Assembly: GCF_016863635.1 (NCBI RefSeq)
Contig: NZ_BOPG01000065.1
Coordinates: 1 to 64,000 of the forward strand
DNA length: 64,000 nucleotides
Direction of reading: 5' to 3'
DNA from: Virgisporangium aurantiacum
GTDB lineage: Bacteria > Actinomycetota > Actinomycetes > Mycobacteriales > Micromonosporaceae
Each line of letters starts with the position of its first letter. Position 1 is the stretch's first letter. Under the pieces are notes generated by a model. The model was given only the letters and a program-made list of their open reading frames with translations. It did no database searches and was not told the origin of the DNA. Positions 46,888-55,502 of this stretch are shown one piece after another. Position numbers and translations under genes: made by a program.

Positions 46888-47379
46888 CTATCCAGCGGCA
46901 AGGCGGTCCAGCAGGTCGGCGGTGGACGCCGTGGCGGAGTCGACGACCGTGCGCTCGTCGGCCCACGGCTCGAACTCGCGGCCCGCAACGGCGGCCCAGT
47001 CGGGCTTCCACGGGTCGGCGGCGTGCCGCTTCTCGACCCGGTCGCGGTGCAGGGCCCGGTCGGAGCAGACCACCTCGACGAACCGGAGTTCGGCGCCGGT
47101 GCGGTCAGCGAGGTCGCGCCACTGCTGCCGGGCCACCTCGACGGCGTTCACCGCGTCGACCACCACGCCGCGGCCGCGCCGCAGGTGCTCCTCGGCCAGC
47201 GCCTCGACCACCACGTACGCCGTCACGCCGGGCCGGCTCTCGGTGACGCCCATCGCCTGCATCGCCCGGTCGACGGGATCGATGGACAGGACGGGCACGC
47301 CGAGCCAGTCGCCGTACGCCTCGGCGAGGGTGCTCTTGCCGGCACCGGGCAGCCCGGAGAAGACGATCAGGTCGCTCAC
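46888..47379 (-). CDS. P-loop kinase-like protein (AAA_33 type)
   Basis: 163 residues with an N-terminal P-loop GLPGAGKST, followed by VLSIDPVDRAM and a lid region RVEKRHAAD. Resembles small-molecule or gluconate-type kinases; the substrate is not evident. The GTG overlaps the MarR-GNAT stop (GTGA), so the two are probably expressed together. Confidence 0.85.
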   Translation of the reverse strand: MSDLIVFSGLPGAGKSTLAEAYGDWLGVPVLSIDPVDRAMQAMGVTESRPGVTAYVVVEALAEEHLRRGRGVVVDAVNAVEVARQQWRDLADRTGAELRFVEVVCSDRALHRDRVEKRHAADPWKPDWAAVAGREFEPWADERTVVDSATASTADLLDRLAAG

Positions 47380-48284
47380 AACGCCTTCCGCCAGACCTGC
47401 TCGGTGAGGTCGACGCCGAAGTTGGGCTTCGGGCCCTCGTATTCGAGCGTGAAGCCCGCCCGCTGGTAGACGCGACGGGCGGCGTGCAGGATGTTGTTCG
47501 TCCACAACATCATTTCACCGTAGCCGGCAGCGGTGGCGAACCGGATGCACTCGTTGACCAGCGCCGTGCCGACGCCGGCGCCGCGCGCCGACGGCTCCAC
47601 CAGCAGCAGCCGCAACTGGGCCACCTTCTCGTCCTTGCGGGTGCAGAAGACGCAACCCACCGGCTCGCCGTCGAGTTCGGCGATCCACGCGGCCTGATTC
47701 GGGTCGTCGCCGGCCAGACCGAACTCGCCGACGATCTGCGCCACCAGGCCCTCGAACGTCACGTCGAAGCCGTACTCCTCGGCGTACCGGGCGCCGTGCC
47801 GCTGCACCACCCAGCCGAGATCGCCGGGCCGCAGCGACCGCAACGAAACGGGACCGCGAGGGGTGCGGGACAGGATCGAGCGGACCGTGGCCAGCGCGCC
47901 CACCAGCGCCTCGCGCTCGGTGCCGGCGGCGCCGTCGAGCAGGCCCGCGACCTGTTCGCTGGACCGGGCGTCGAGGTCCCGTTGCACCTCGCGGCCGGCG
48001 TCGGTGAGGCGCAGCACCTGCCTGCGTCCGTCCACTGTGGATCTTTCGCTGGTGACGAGCCCGGCGGCGTCGAGCTTCGCGACGATGCGACTGAGGTAGC
48101 CCGGGTCGAGCGACAGCCGGGTGCGCAGGTCGAGCGTGTCGGTGGCGTCGGCCTGGCCGAGCTCGTACAGCACGCGGGCCTCGGTGAGCGAGTAGGGCGC
48201 GGCGAGACGGTAGTCGCCCAGGAGGCCGATCACGCCGGTATAGAAGCGGCTGAACTCCCGGACGGCGAGGACTGCGTCGGTCAT
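47376..48284 (-). CDS. MarR-type regulator fused to a GNAT acetyltransferase
   Basis: 302 residues. Residues 1-140 form a MarR winged-helix domain (YSLTEARVLYELG, DPGYLSRIVAKLDAAGLV, STVDGRRQVLRLTDAG); residues about 150-302 a GNAT domain with the acetyl-CoA loop VEPSARGAGVGTALVNECI. This helix-turn-helix plus GNAT fusion is a known family. ATG at 48284. A TTTGAC-N3-GTCAAA site 23 bases upstream is probably its own operator. An exact TCCACTGTGGA lies at 48031-48041. Confidence 0.9.
   Translation of the reverse strand: MTDAVLAVREFSRFYTGVIGLLGDYRLAAPYSLTEARVLYELGQADATDTLDLRTRLSLDPGYLSRIVAKLDAAGLVTSERSTVDGRRQVLRLTDAGREVQRDLDARSSEQVAGLLDGAAGTEREALVGALATVRSILSRTPRGPVSLRSLRPGDLGWVVQRHGARYAEEYGFDVTFEGLVAQIVGEFGLAGDDPNQAAWIAELDGEPVGCVFCTRKDEKVAQLRLLLVEPSARGAGVGTALVNECIRFATAAGYGEMMLWTNNILHAARRVYQRAGFTLEYEGPKPNFGVDLTEQVWRKAL
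48031..48041. repeat. TCCACTGTGGA motif, copy 4
   Basis: Exact 11-mer inside the MarR-GNAT gene, read Ser-Thr-Val-Asp on the minus strand. Confidence 0.7.
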
Positions 48285-48306
48285 GCCGCACAGCGTTCCC
48301 ATATTC

Positions 48307-48321
48307 TTTGACTTTGTCAAA
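48307..48321. promoter_or_regulatory. Probable MarR-type operator TTTGAC-N3-GTCAAA
   Basis: Six-base inverted arms with a 3-base centre, in an AT-rich patch between the divergent MarR-GNAT and acyl-CoA dehydrogenase genes. On the minus strand it contains TTGACA, so binding would cover a -35-like element. Confidence 0.65.
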
Positions 48322-48397
48322 CGTATCGGGGTTTCAGCGAACTTAACTCGCGGGTAACGTGGGGCTCACGACGCAGGGCGCGAGCAGGAGGCCGACC

Positions 48398-50305
48398 ATG
48401 ACCAGCACGGACAGCCGACATGTCTCCGAGAAGCAGGCACGCCAGGTCGCGGAGGCGGCCCGGGAAACCGAGTGGCGTAAGCCGAGCTTCGGCAAGGAGC
48501 TCTTCCTCGGCCGGTTCCGCCTCGACCTGATCGACCCGCGTCCCGAGCCCGATCCCGCCAAGGTGGCGCGCGCCGAGGTGTTCCTCACCAAGCTGCGCGA
48601 CTTCATGGCCACCGTCGACGGGCTGGCGATCGAGCGCGACGCCCGCATCCCCGACGACGTGCTGCGCGGCCTCGCCGAACTCGGCGCGTTCGGGATGAAG
48701 ATCGACGAGCAGTACGGCGGCCTCGGCCTGTCGAACCTGCACTACTGCGAGGCGCTGGCGCTGGCCGGCTCGGTGAGCCCGGCGATCGGCGCGCTGCTCT
48801 CGGCGCACCAGTCCATCGGCGTGCCGCAGCCGGTGAAGCTCTTCGGCACCGACGAGCAGAAGAAGTCCCTGCTGCCCCGGTTGGCCGCCGGTGAGGTCTC
48901 CGCGTTCCTGCTCACCGAGCCCGACGTCGGCAGCGACCCGGCCCGCCTCGGCTGCACCGCCGTCCCGACCGAGGACGGCGACTACGTGCTCAACGGCGTG
49001 AAGCTGTGGGCCACCAACGGCACGCTCGCGACCCTGCTCGTGGTGATGGCGGCGGTGCCGAAGGGCGAGGGCCGGCGCGGCGGCATCACCGCGTTCGTCG
49101 TCGAGGGCGACGCCGACGGCATCACGGTCGAAAAGCGAAATGCTTTCATGGGACTGCGTGGGCTGGAGAACAGCGTCACCCGGTTCAACAACGTGCGGGT
49201 GCCGAAGGAGAACGTCATCGGCCGCGAGGGCCAGGGCCTGAAGATCGCCCTGACCACGCTGAACACCGGGCGCCTGTCGCTGCCGGCGATGTGTGTCGGC
49301 GCCGGCAAGTACTCGCTCGCCGCCGCCCGCGACTGGGCCGCCGAGCGGGTGCAGTGGGGTCGCCCGGTGGCCGGGCACGAGGCGGTGGCGAAGAAGATCT
49401 CGTTCATCGCCGCGTCCACCTACGGCATGCAGGCGATGCTCGAACTGTGCTGCCTGATGGCCGACGACGACCGCAACGACATCCGCATCGAGGCCGCGCT
49501 GGTCAAGCTGTTCGCCAGCGAGATCGCCTGGAAGGTCGCCGACGAGCTGATCCAGGTGCGCGGCGGGCGCGGCTACGAGACGGCCGAGTCGCTCAAGGCG
49601 CGCGGTGAGCGTCCGGTCGCGGCCGAACAGATGCTGCGGGACCTGCGGATCAACCGCATCTTCGAGGGCTCGACCGAGATCATGCACCTGCTGATCGCCC
49701 GCGAGGCGGTCGACGCCCACCTCTCCGTGGCCGGCGACATCATCGACCCGGAGGCCGATTTCGGCCGCAAGGCGAAGGCCGCGGCCAAGGCCGGCGGCTT
49801 CTACGCGAAGTGGCTGCCGAAACTGGCCGTGGGGCGCGGCCAGCTGCCGTCGTCGTTCAATGATTTCGGACCGTTGGCAGCGCACCTGCGCTACGTCGAG
49901 CGGGCCGCCCGCAAGCTCGCCCGCGAGACGTTCTACGGGATGAGCCGCTGGCAGGGAAAGATGGAGTTCCGGCAGGCGTTCCTCGGCCGCATCGTCGACA
50001 TCGGGGCGGAGCTGTTCGCGATCAGTGCGGCGTGCGTCAAGGCGCGCACCGAGCGCGGCGAGCACCCGGAAGGCATGGAGCTGGCCGACCTGTTCAGCCG
50101 CCAGGCCCGGCACCGCGCCGAGGCGCTGTTCGCCGAGCTGTGGAGCAACACCGACGCCGTCGACGTCAAGGCGGCGAAGCGCGTGGTGGCCGGCCGCTAC
50201 ACCTTCCTGGAGGAAGGAATCATCCCGCCCTCCACCGAGGGCGACCTGGTCCAGAAGTGGCAACCCGGCGAGTCCACGGAGAAGGACGTCCGCCGCCGCC
50301 TCTGA
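48398..50305 (+). CDS. Acyl-CoA dehydrogenase (long form, FadE-like)
   Basis: 635 residues. The acyl-CoA dehydrogenase core spans about 70-420 (LAELGAFGMKIDEQYGGLG, FLLTEPDVGSDPARL, RGLENSVTRFNNVRVP, GRPVAGHEAVAKKI, NRIFEGSTEIMHL); a further 200 residues match the extra helical C-terminal domain of very-long-chain-type enzymes. FAD-dependent first step of beta-oxidation. ATG at 48398 is preceded by AGGAGG. Possibly controlled by the MarR site in the divergent gap. Confidence 0.92.
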   Translation: MTSTDSRHVSEKQARQVAEAARETEWRKPSFGKELFLGRFRLDLIDPRPEPDPAKVARAEVFLTKLRDFMATVDGLAIERDARIPDDVLRGLAELGAFGMKIDEQYGGLGLSNLHYCEALALAGSVSPAIGALLSAHQSIGVPQPVKLFGTDEQKKSLLPRLAAGEVSAFLLTEPDVGSDPARLGCTAVPTEDGDYVLNGVKLWATNGTLATLLVVMAAVPKGEGRRGGITAFVVEGDADGITVEKRNAFMGLRGLENSVTRFNNVRVPKENVIGREGQGLKIALTTLNTGRLSLPAMCVGAGKYSLAAARDWAAERVQWGRPVAGHEAVAKKISFIAASTYGMQAMLELCCLMADDDRNDIRIEAALVKLFASEIAWKVADELIQVRGGRGYETAESLKARGERPVAAEQMLRDLRINRIFEGSTEIMHLLIAREAVDAHLSVAGDIIDPEADFGRKAKAAAKAGGFYAKWLPKLAVGRGQLPSSFNDFGPLAAHLRYVERAARKLARETFYGMSRWQGKMEFRQAFLGRIVDIGAELFAISAACVKARTERGEHPEGMELADLFSRQARHRAEALFAELWSNTDAVDVKAAKRVVAGRYTFLEEGIIPPSTEGDLVQKWQPGESTEKDVRRRL

Positions 50306-50306
50306 G

Positions 50307-50903
50307 CTACTTCAGGCCCTCGGCGGCCAACTCCAGCCTCGCCAGGCGGTCGACGGCGTCGGCGTCGCCGCGGCGCCACGCGGCGGCGATGTCGGGGTCG
50401 ATCGCGGCGAGCTTCGTCAGGGGTTGGGTGGCGAGGGCGCGCAGGGCCAGGAGGTCCTTGCCGGCGGCGGAGCCGCGCATCTTCGCCGCGGCGCTGGCGC
50501 GTTCGATCCACCGCAGCCGGCGCGGCAGCCAGAACAGCAGCACCACGCTGAGCGTCAGCGCGAGCAGCCCGATCGACATCGCCAGCGCGATGTTGTGGAC
50601 GATCTCCTGCTGCTGGCGCCCGGCCTCGGCCACCCCGGCGGCGGCGTCGCCGGCCTTGTTGAACGGGCCGGCGAGGTCGTCGCCGGCGATCGGTACCCGC
50701 TTGACCTTGCCACCGGCGTCGCGCAGTTGCTGGGCGAGGCCGTTGCCGGCGCCCTCCAGCTTCTCGCCCGGAACGGCCAGCTTCTCGAGCCCGTCGTAGA
50801 CCCCCATGGCCGCCTTGATCCACAGGTAGATCCAGAGCACGACGAGGAGGTCGGTGATCAACTGTCGGAGTGCCTTGCCCGGCTTCTCGGCATAGAGCTT
50901 CAC
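50307..50903 (-). CDS. Membrane protein, hypothetical
   Basis: About 198 residues with two helices (about 15-33 and 108-130), an Ala/Gly-rich extracytoplasmic segment between them and an Arg/Ala-rich C-terminal domain. The GTG at 50903 gives KLYAEKPGKALRQL; an upstream GTG at 50942 would overlap zur. It lies 13 bases after zur on the same strand, but no metal motif is seen. The stop abuts that of the convergent acyl-CoA dehydrogenase. Confidence 0.72.
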   Translation of the reverse strand: MKLYAEKPGKALRQLITDLLVVLWIYLWIKAAMGVYDGLEKLAVPGEKLEGAGNGLAQQLRDAGGKVKRVPIAGDDLAGPFNKAGDAAAGVAEAGRQQQEIVHNIALAMSIGLLALTLSVVLLFWLPRRLRWIERASAAAKMRGSAAGKDLLALRALATQPLTKLAAIDPDIAAAWRRGDADAVDRLARLELAAEGLK

Positions 50904-50916
50904 ATGGAGAACGGTG

Positions 50917-51324
50917 TCACGAAGCGCTGCCGGTCGCAGCACAGCGCGGACACGTTCCGAAGATCTCCAGCGTATGGCTGACGTCGATGTAACCCTGCTC
51001 GGCGGCGACCTTGTCGGCCCACGTCTCGACGGCCGGGCCGAGCACCTCCACGGTGCTGCCGCACGACCGGCACACCAGGTGGTGATGGTGCCCGCGGCTG
51101 CACCGCCGGTACAGGTGCTCGCCGCCGGGCGGGCGCATGACGTCGACCTCGCCCTCGTCGGCCATGGTCTGCAGGGTGCGGTAGACGGTGGTCAGCCCGA
51201 CCCGGTCGCCCCGCGACCGCAGCATCGCGTGCAGGTCCTGTGCGCTGTGGAAGCCGTCGACCTCGTCGAGGATCAGCCCGACGGCGCCGCGCTGCCGCGT
51301 GTTCCGCTTCACCGGCGACGTCAT
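50917..51324 (-). CDS. zur: Zinc uptake regulator Zur (Fur family)
   Basis: 135 residues: winged helix with LTTVYRTLQTMADEGEVDVM, the His-rich RGHHHHLVCRSCG metal region and the second structural CPRCA pair. Identified as Zur rather than Fur by its position next to an ArsR gene (as M. tuberculosis smtB-furB) and znuABC. ATG at 51324 overlaps the ArsR stop (ATGA) and has GAGGG upstream. It represses zinc uptake when zinc is replete. Confidence 0.92.
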   Translation of the reverse strand: MTSPVKRNTRQRGAVGLILDEVDGFHSAQDLHAMLRSRGDRVGLTTVYRTLQTMADEGEVDVMRPPGGEHLYRRCSRGHHHHLVCRSCGSTVEVLGPAVETWADKVAAEQGYIDVSHTLEIFGTCPRCAATGSAS

Positions 51325-51614
51325 TGGCCGCCCTCCTTCGCGTGGCTCACCGCGTCGGCGACGATGCGGGCGATGTGGTCGTCGGTGAGGGAGTACGCGA
51401 TCTCCCGTCCGCGCCGGGCACCGCGCACGACGTTTGCCCCGCGCAGCACGCGCAGGTGCTGCGAGATCAGCGGCTGGGGCGCGTGGAGCGCGTCGACCAG
51501 TTCGTGGACGCACCGAGGGCCGGCCGCCAGTTCCGTGACGATCCCGATCCGCAGCGGCGCGGCGAGCGCCTTCAGCAACTCGCCCGCCGCGGTGTACCCG
51601 GTACCGGTATCCAT
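51321..51614 (-). CDS. ArsR/SmtB-family metalloregulator
   Basis: 97 residues with the ArsR winged helix (LLKALAAPLRIGIVTELA, PQPLISQHLRVLRGANVV, GREIAYSLTDDHIARIV) and C-terminal Asp/His residues (TDDHIARIVADAVSHAKE) at the alpha5 zinc site. Corresponds to mycobacterial SmtB (Rv2358) upstream of zur. ATG at 51614; an in-frame TTG at 51623 is less likely. A 10-bp palindrome TTGTCGACAA overlaps the start. Confidence 0.9.
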   Translation of the reverse strand: MDTGTGYTAAGELLKALAAPLRIGIVTELAAGPRCVHELVDALHAPQPLISQHLRVLRGANVVRGARRGREIAYSLTDDHIARIVADAVSHAKEGGQ

Positions 51615-51635
51615 TGTCGACAACGGTACCCGGAC

Positions 51636-52508
51636 TCAGGGATGCAGCACGCACTCCGGATCATCGGTCGGATCGGGCCCCGTCGGCGTCCTGGCCATCA
51701 GCCGGCTCAGCCGGGCCCGCGCCGCCACGGCGAGCGTCACGACGACGAAGCCGCCGATCGCCACGAGCACGATCGTCGCGCCGGGTGCGCTGTCGATCTT
51801 CCAGGCCGTCCACAGGCCGCCGGCGCTCGCCGCGACCCCGAGCCCCATCGCGCCGACCATCGTGGCCGTGAACCCGCGGCTCACCTGCTGCGCCGTCGCG
51901 ACCGGGATCACCATGAGCGCGCTCACCAGCAGCAGCCCGACCGTGCGCATCGCGGCGGTGACGGTGACCGCGGCGGCCACGGCCAGCGTCAGGTTCAACA
52001 GGCGCACCGGCACCCCGCTGACCCGGGCGTGCTCCTCGTCCTGGCACACGGCGAAGAGCCACGGCCGCAGCAGCAGGGTCACGGCGAGCACGGCGGCGGC
52101 CAGTCCCGCCGTCACATAAAGATCGTTCTTGGACGCGGTGAGCGGCGAACCGAACAGGTACGACATCAGGTTCGACCCGCTCGCGTTGCTGGACATGCTC
52201 ACCAGCACGACGCCGCCGGAGATCCCGCCGTAGAACAGGATGGCCAGGGCCACGTCGCCGGACGTGCGACCCCGCTCGCGCACCAGTTCCACCGCCACCG
52301 CGCCGAGCGCCGCGACGATCACCGCCATGAGCACCGGCTGCTGGTTGAGCAGCAGGCCGACACCGACCCCGGTGAGCGCGACGTGGCCCAGGCCGTCGCC
52401 GATCAGCGACAGCCGCCGCTGCACCAGGTAGATGCCGATCGCGGGCGCGATCAGGCCGGTCATCGTGACGCCGATCAGCGCCCGGATCATGAAGTCGTAC
52501 TCGAACAT
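51636..52508 (-). CDS. znuB: Zinc ABC transporter permease ZnuB
   Basis: 290-residue permease of the ZnuB/TroC family with eight to nine membrane helices, starting MFEYDFMIRALIGV and including GLLLVSALMVIPVATAQQ. The ATG overlaps the znuC stop (TGATG). The ArsR gene follows after 21 bases. Confidence 0.94.
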   Translation of the reverse strand: MFEYDFMIRALIGVTMTGLIAPAIGIYLVQRRLSLIGDGLGHVALTGVGVGLLLNQQPVLMAVIVAALGAVAVELVRERGRTSGDVALAILFYGGISGGVVLVSMSSNASGSNLMSYLFGSPLTASKNDLYVTAGLAAAVLAVTLLLRPWLFAVCQDEEHARVSGVPVRLLNLTLAVAAAVTVTAAMRTVGLLLVSALMVIPVATAQQVSRGFTATMVGAMGLGVAASAGGLWTAWKIDSAPGATIVLVAIGGFVVVTLAVAARARLSRLMARTPTGPDPTDDPECVLHP

Positions 52509-53272
52509 CAGGCCGTCCCCTTGAACAGCGAGGGCTCCGTTTCGGGGGCGTGCGGGTGCACGTGGTCGTGATCGGGGTGCGCGTGGTGGCCGGCCGGCTC
52601 GGGCACCGGCCCGTCGTGGACGATCCGGCCGAGGTGCACGACGACGGCCCGGTTCACCAGCGGCGCCAGCGGTCCCAGTTCGTGCGCGACCAGGAGCACG
52701 GTGCCGCCGGTGCCGACGAAGTCGCCCAGGGCACCGGCGAACGCTTGCTGGCTGGTGGCGTCGACCCCGGCCGTGGGCTCGTCGAGCACCAGCAGGTCGG
52801 GCTCGCCGGCGAGCGCGCGGGCGATCAGCACCCGCTGCTGCTGACCACCCGACAGCGTGTCGGCCCGGTCGCCGGCGCGATCGGCCAGGCCCACCGCGTC
52901 CAATGCCTTTTGAATGGCGGACCGGTCGGCCGCGCGGGCGAATGGCGCCCAGCCACGCCGGGCCAGCCGACCCGACGCGACCACCTCGCGCACCGTGGCC
53001 GGCACCCCGCTGCCGGCCCCCAGTCGCTGCGGAACGTAGCCGACCCGGCGCCAGTCGCGGAAGCGCCGGAGCGGCGTGCCGAACAGCGCCGCCTCGCCCC
53101 GGCTCAGCGGCACCAGCCCGAGCGCGGCGCGGATCAGCGTGGACTTGCCGGAACCGTTGGCGCCGAGGACGGCGACCACCTCGCCCTTGGCGACGGCCAC
53201 GGAGACGTCGAGCAGAACGAGGCGATCACCATAGGTGACCACCCCGTTCGTGACGCTGAGGACTACCGGCAT
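52508..53272 (-). CDS. znuC: Zinc ABC transporter ATPase ZnuC
   Basis: 254 residues: Walker A GANGSGKST, signature LSGGQQQRVLIARAL, Walker B LLVLDEPTAG. The C-terminal tail is unusually His-rich (GHHAHPDHDHVHPHA), a possible zinc-sensing or storage segment. Its start overlaps the znuA coding end by 10 bases. Confidence 0.95.
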   Translation of the reverse strand: MPVVLSVTNGVVTYGDRLVLLDVSVAVAKGEVVAVLGANGSGKSTLIRAALGLVPLSRGEAALFGTPLRRFRDWRRVGYVPQRLGAGSGVPATVREVVASGRLARRGWAPFARAADRSAIQKALDAVGLADRAGDRADTLSGGQQQRVLIARALAGEPDLLVLDEPTAGVDATSQQAFAGALGDFVGTGGTVLLVAHELGPLAPLVNRAVVVHLGRIVHDGPVPEPAGHHAHPDHDHVHPHAPETEPSLFKGTA

Positions 53273-54162
53273 CCGAGGGCTTCGCGCAGTTTGGTGAGGT
53301 TCTGGCGCATCACCGAAAGATAGTCCTCCCCCGGTGCGGCGTCGGCGCGCAGTCCCTCGATGGGGTCGAGCACCTCGGCCCGGGCGCCGACCTCGGTGGC
53401 CAGCGTCTGTGCGACCTTCGGGCTGACGAGCGTCTCGAAGAAGATCGTGGTGACGCCCTTCTCCTTCGCGAGCGCGGCGACCTCGGCCACGCGCTGCGGG
53501 CTGGGCTCGGCCTCTGGGGAAAGACCGCTGATCGGGACCTGGGTGAGGTTGTACCGTTTCGCCAGGTACCCGAACGCGGCGTGGCTGGTGACGATGTCCG
53601 TCCGGGCACAGTTCTGCAGGCCCTTCGTGTACTCCTCGTCGAGGGCCGTGAGGTCGATCTTGAGCTTGACGGCGCCGAGCTTGTAGGCGTCGGCGTTGTC
53701 CTTGTCGACCGCGGCGAGGCGCTCGGCGACCTGGTCGGCGATCGTGGCGAGCCGGGTCGGGTCGAGCCAGACGTGCGGGTCCTTGCCGTTCTCTTCGCCG
53801 TCGGCGGCGTCATCGAGGGGCTGCACGGTGGCGACGTCGAACGACGTCTTCTTCGCTTCCGCCTCGACCGCCTCGTCGACGGCCGGCTGGAACCCCTTGA
53901 GGTAGAGGGCCAGGTCGGCGTCGGCGATGCCGGCCAGCTGCTTGGGTTCCAGTTCGAGGTCGTGCGGCTCGACGCCCGGCCTGGCCAGGTTGGTGACCTT
54001 CACCGCGGCACCGCCGACCCGTTCGGCGACGAACTGCAGCGGATAGAACGCGGCGACGACGTCGACCGTGCCGTCGGCTTTGCTGTCGGAGGAGCATGCA
54101 CTGATCGTGGTCAAGGCGATACCCGCGGCAAGCAGGAGGGGGAGCGGTCTCACGCCATTCAC
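53263..54162 (-). CDS. znuA: Zinc ABC transporter substrate-binding lipoprotein ZnuA
   Basis: About 299 residues. The signal peptide ends in lipobox TTISAC. Zinc-ligand motifs of cluster 9 binding proteins are present: EPHDLELEPKQ, DPHVWLDP, SHAAFGYLAKRY and FFETLVSPK. An acidic loop (DDAADGEENGKD) replaces the usual His-rich loop. GTG at 54162 is preferred; an in-frame TTG at 54180 would lie inside the Zur box and another GTG is at 54153. First gene of the znuACB-arsR-zur run. Confidence 0.92.
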   Translation of the reverse strand: MNGVRPLPLLLAAGIALTTISACSSDSKADGTVDVVAAFYPLQFVAERVGGAAVKVTNLARPGVEPHDLELEPKQLAGIADADLALYLKGFQPAVDEAVEAEAKKTSFDVATVQPLDDAADGEENGKDPHVWLDPTRLATIADQVAERLAAVDKDNADAYKLGAVKLKIDLTALDEEYTKGLQNCARTDIVTSHAAFGYLAKRYNLTQVPISGLSPEAEPSPQRVAEVAALAKEKGVTTIFFETLVSPKVAQTLATEVGARAEVLDPIEGLRADAAPGEDYLSVMRQNLTKLREALGCR

Positions 54163-54174
54163 TGTGCTCGCTAA

Positions 54175-54189
54175 TGACAATCATTGTCA
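54175..54189. promoter_or_regulatory. Zur box, perfect 15-bp palindrome upstream of znuA
   Basis: TGACAATCATTGTCA is palindromic around its central C and matches actinobacterial Zur sites in form. It lies 13 bases before the chosen znuA GTG and on the minus strand contains TTGACA, so Zur binding would block a promoter -35 element. Confidence 0.9.
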
Positions 54190-54236
54190 AAGCAGCATGA
54201 GTGCACCCGTTCTGTTGCGCCCCATCCATGATCACG

Positions 54237-54310
54237 TCGATCTTGCAGTTGTGGTGGGCCACAAACAGGGGCAAATATGGGCGATCGAGGCACCACAACT
54301 GCAAGATCAA
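54237..54310. repeat. Palindromic intergenic repeat, family 1, copy 4
   Basis: Exact 18-bp arms (54239-54256, 54291-54308) with a 34-base centre that matches copy 3 in reverse orientation. It occupies the gap between the znuA promoter and the small membrane protein gene. Confidence 0.88.
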
Positions 54311-54337
54311 CTCAGCGGGAACCGGTGGGCGGCGGGC

Positions 54338-54562
54338 TCAGACGAAGCGTTTGATGGCCATGATCACCAGGAGGGCGAGGATGACCAGGCGGGCGCCGCG
54401 GCCGACCAGGGGGAGCCGGTGCCAGGTGCCCATGAGCAGGGCCGCCGCCACCGCGGCGACCAAAAGCAGCAGCGCGCCGCCGACCGGGCCGGGGACGAAC
54501 AGCGCAACGAGGACGATCAACGTTCCCACGAGGAACACCACCGTGGGGTTCACGTTCTTCAC
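54338..54562 (-). CDS. Small membrane protein, hypothetical (74 aa)
   Basis: 74 residues with two or three tightly packed hydrophobic helices (about 6-25, 28-45, 55-70) and a short Arg loop. ATG at 54562 with GAGAAGGATGG upstream. Resembles the DUF6703-type small actinobacterial membrane proteins; no function known. Confidence 0.75.
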   Translation of the reverse strand: MKNVNPTVVFLVGTLIVLVALFVPGPVGGALLLLVAAVAAALLMGTWHRLPLVGRGARLVILALLVIMAIKRFV

Positions 54563-54615
54563 GCGGCTACCATCCTTCTCGCTGATCTGACGCCCTAGCG
54601 TAGAGGTGGCCCGAG

Positions 54616-54969
54616 GTGTTGGTGGTCAACCGCTTCGTCGTCGACGACGAACCGACGTTCACATCCCGCGCCCGAGCGGCGCTGGCCGCGCTGGCGGGCC
54701 GGCCCGGGTACCGGTCCGGCTCGTTCGGGCGGTCCGTCGACGAGCCCGACCACTGGTGCCTGGTGACCCGTTGGGAGTCGGTGGGGGCGTACCGGCGGGC
54801 GCTGTCGGCGTTCGAGGTCAAGGTCGAGGCGACGCCGTTGCTGGCCGAGTCGCTCGACGAACCGTCGGCCTACGAGGTGCTGCTGGAGGGCGAGCCGGGC
54901 GGAAACGTGACTGCGACTCGCAGTGACCGTGCCACGAATCAGCCGCCCCCACTACCATCGCAGTCATGA
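54616..54969 (+). CDS. Antibiotic biosynthesis monooxygenase-like (ABM) domain protein
   Basis: 117 residues forming one ABM/dimeric ferredoxin-like barrel (VVNRFVVDDE, GRPGYRSGSFGRSVDEPDHWCLVTRWES). Such domains act in heme or quinone oxygenases but also in many uncharacterised proteins. GTG at 54616 with GAGG upstream; its stop overlaps the next start (ATGA). Confidence 0.78.
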   Translation: MLVVNRFVVDDEPTFTSRARAALAALAGRPGYRSGSFGRSVDEPDHWCLVTRWESVGAYRRALSAFEVKVEATPLLAESLDEPSAYEVLLEGEPGGNVTATRSDRATNQPPPLPSQS

Positions 54970-55502
54970 GTTTTCACCCGGCCGGCGGCGTCGGAGTCGA
55001 CCCGGGCCTCGTGCCGCCGCCCGGCCAGGGTGTTCCGGCTCCGCCGCCGGGCCCCGGGGCGGCGCCGCCGTTCGCGACCCCGCCCACCGAGCGCGACAAG
55101 CGACGGTTGTGGATCAGTCTGGGCATCGGCGCCGCGGTGCTGCTGCTGTGCTGCGCCGGTGCCGTCGGCGGCATCGGCGTGGTCGTCAAGGCCGGCATCG
55201 AGGATTCCAAGCGGCAGGCCAAGGCCCGCGTCGGGGCGTTCCTCGACGCGATCCAGGACGGCAACACGCGCGGTGCGCGGCTCCACGTCTGCACCGATCT
55301 CGGGCCCGGGGTCTCGATCTCGGAACTGGTCTCGCGCACGAGTTCCACCGACTTCACCAGCTACACGCTCGGCGAGCCCGACCTCACCTCCACCATCGAC
55401 GTGCCGGCCACCCTGTCGACCCCGCGTGGCGAGGTGCGGCAGTTGTACCTGGTGGGCAGCCAGGGAACCACTACCTGCATCGTCGATATCCTGGCTGGGT
55501 AA
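54966..55502 (+). CDS. Membrane-anchored hypothetical protein with Pro-rich N-terminus
   Basis: 178 residues: a Pro/Gly-rich cytoplasmic N-terminus (about 1-45), one helix (about 50-73) with two Cys, and an extracytoplasmic domain of about 100 residues starting RVGAFLDAIQDGNTRGA that looks like the NTF2-like/DUF4878 lipoprotein domain. Coupled to the ABM gene by ATGA overlap. Confidence 0.75.
   Translation: MSFHPAGGVGVDPGLVPPPGQGVPAPPPGPGAAPPFATPPTERDKRRLWISLGIGAAVLLLCCAGAVGGIGVVVKAGIEDSKRQAKARVGAFLDAIQDGNTRGARLHVCTDLGPGVSISELVSRTSSTDFTSYTLGEPDLTSTIDVPATLSTPRGEVRQLYLVGSQGTTTCIVDILAG

Noticed and set aside
51614..51623. TTGTCGACAA palindrome at the start of the ArsR-family gene
   Set aside because: Only 10 bp, overlaps the start codon and can arise from coding constraints; not enough to call an operator.
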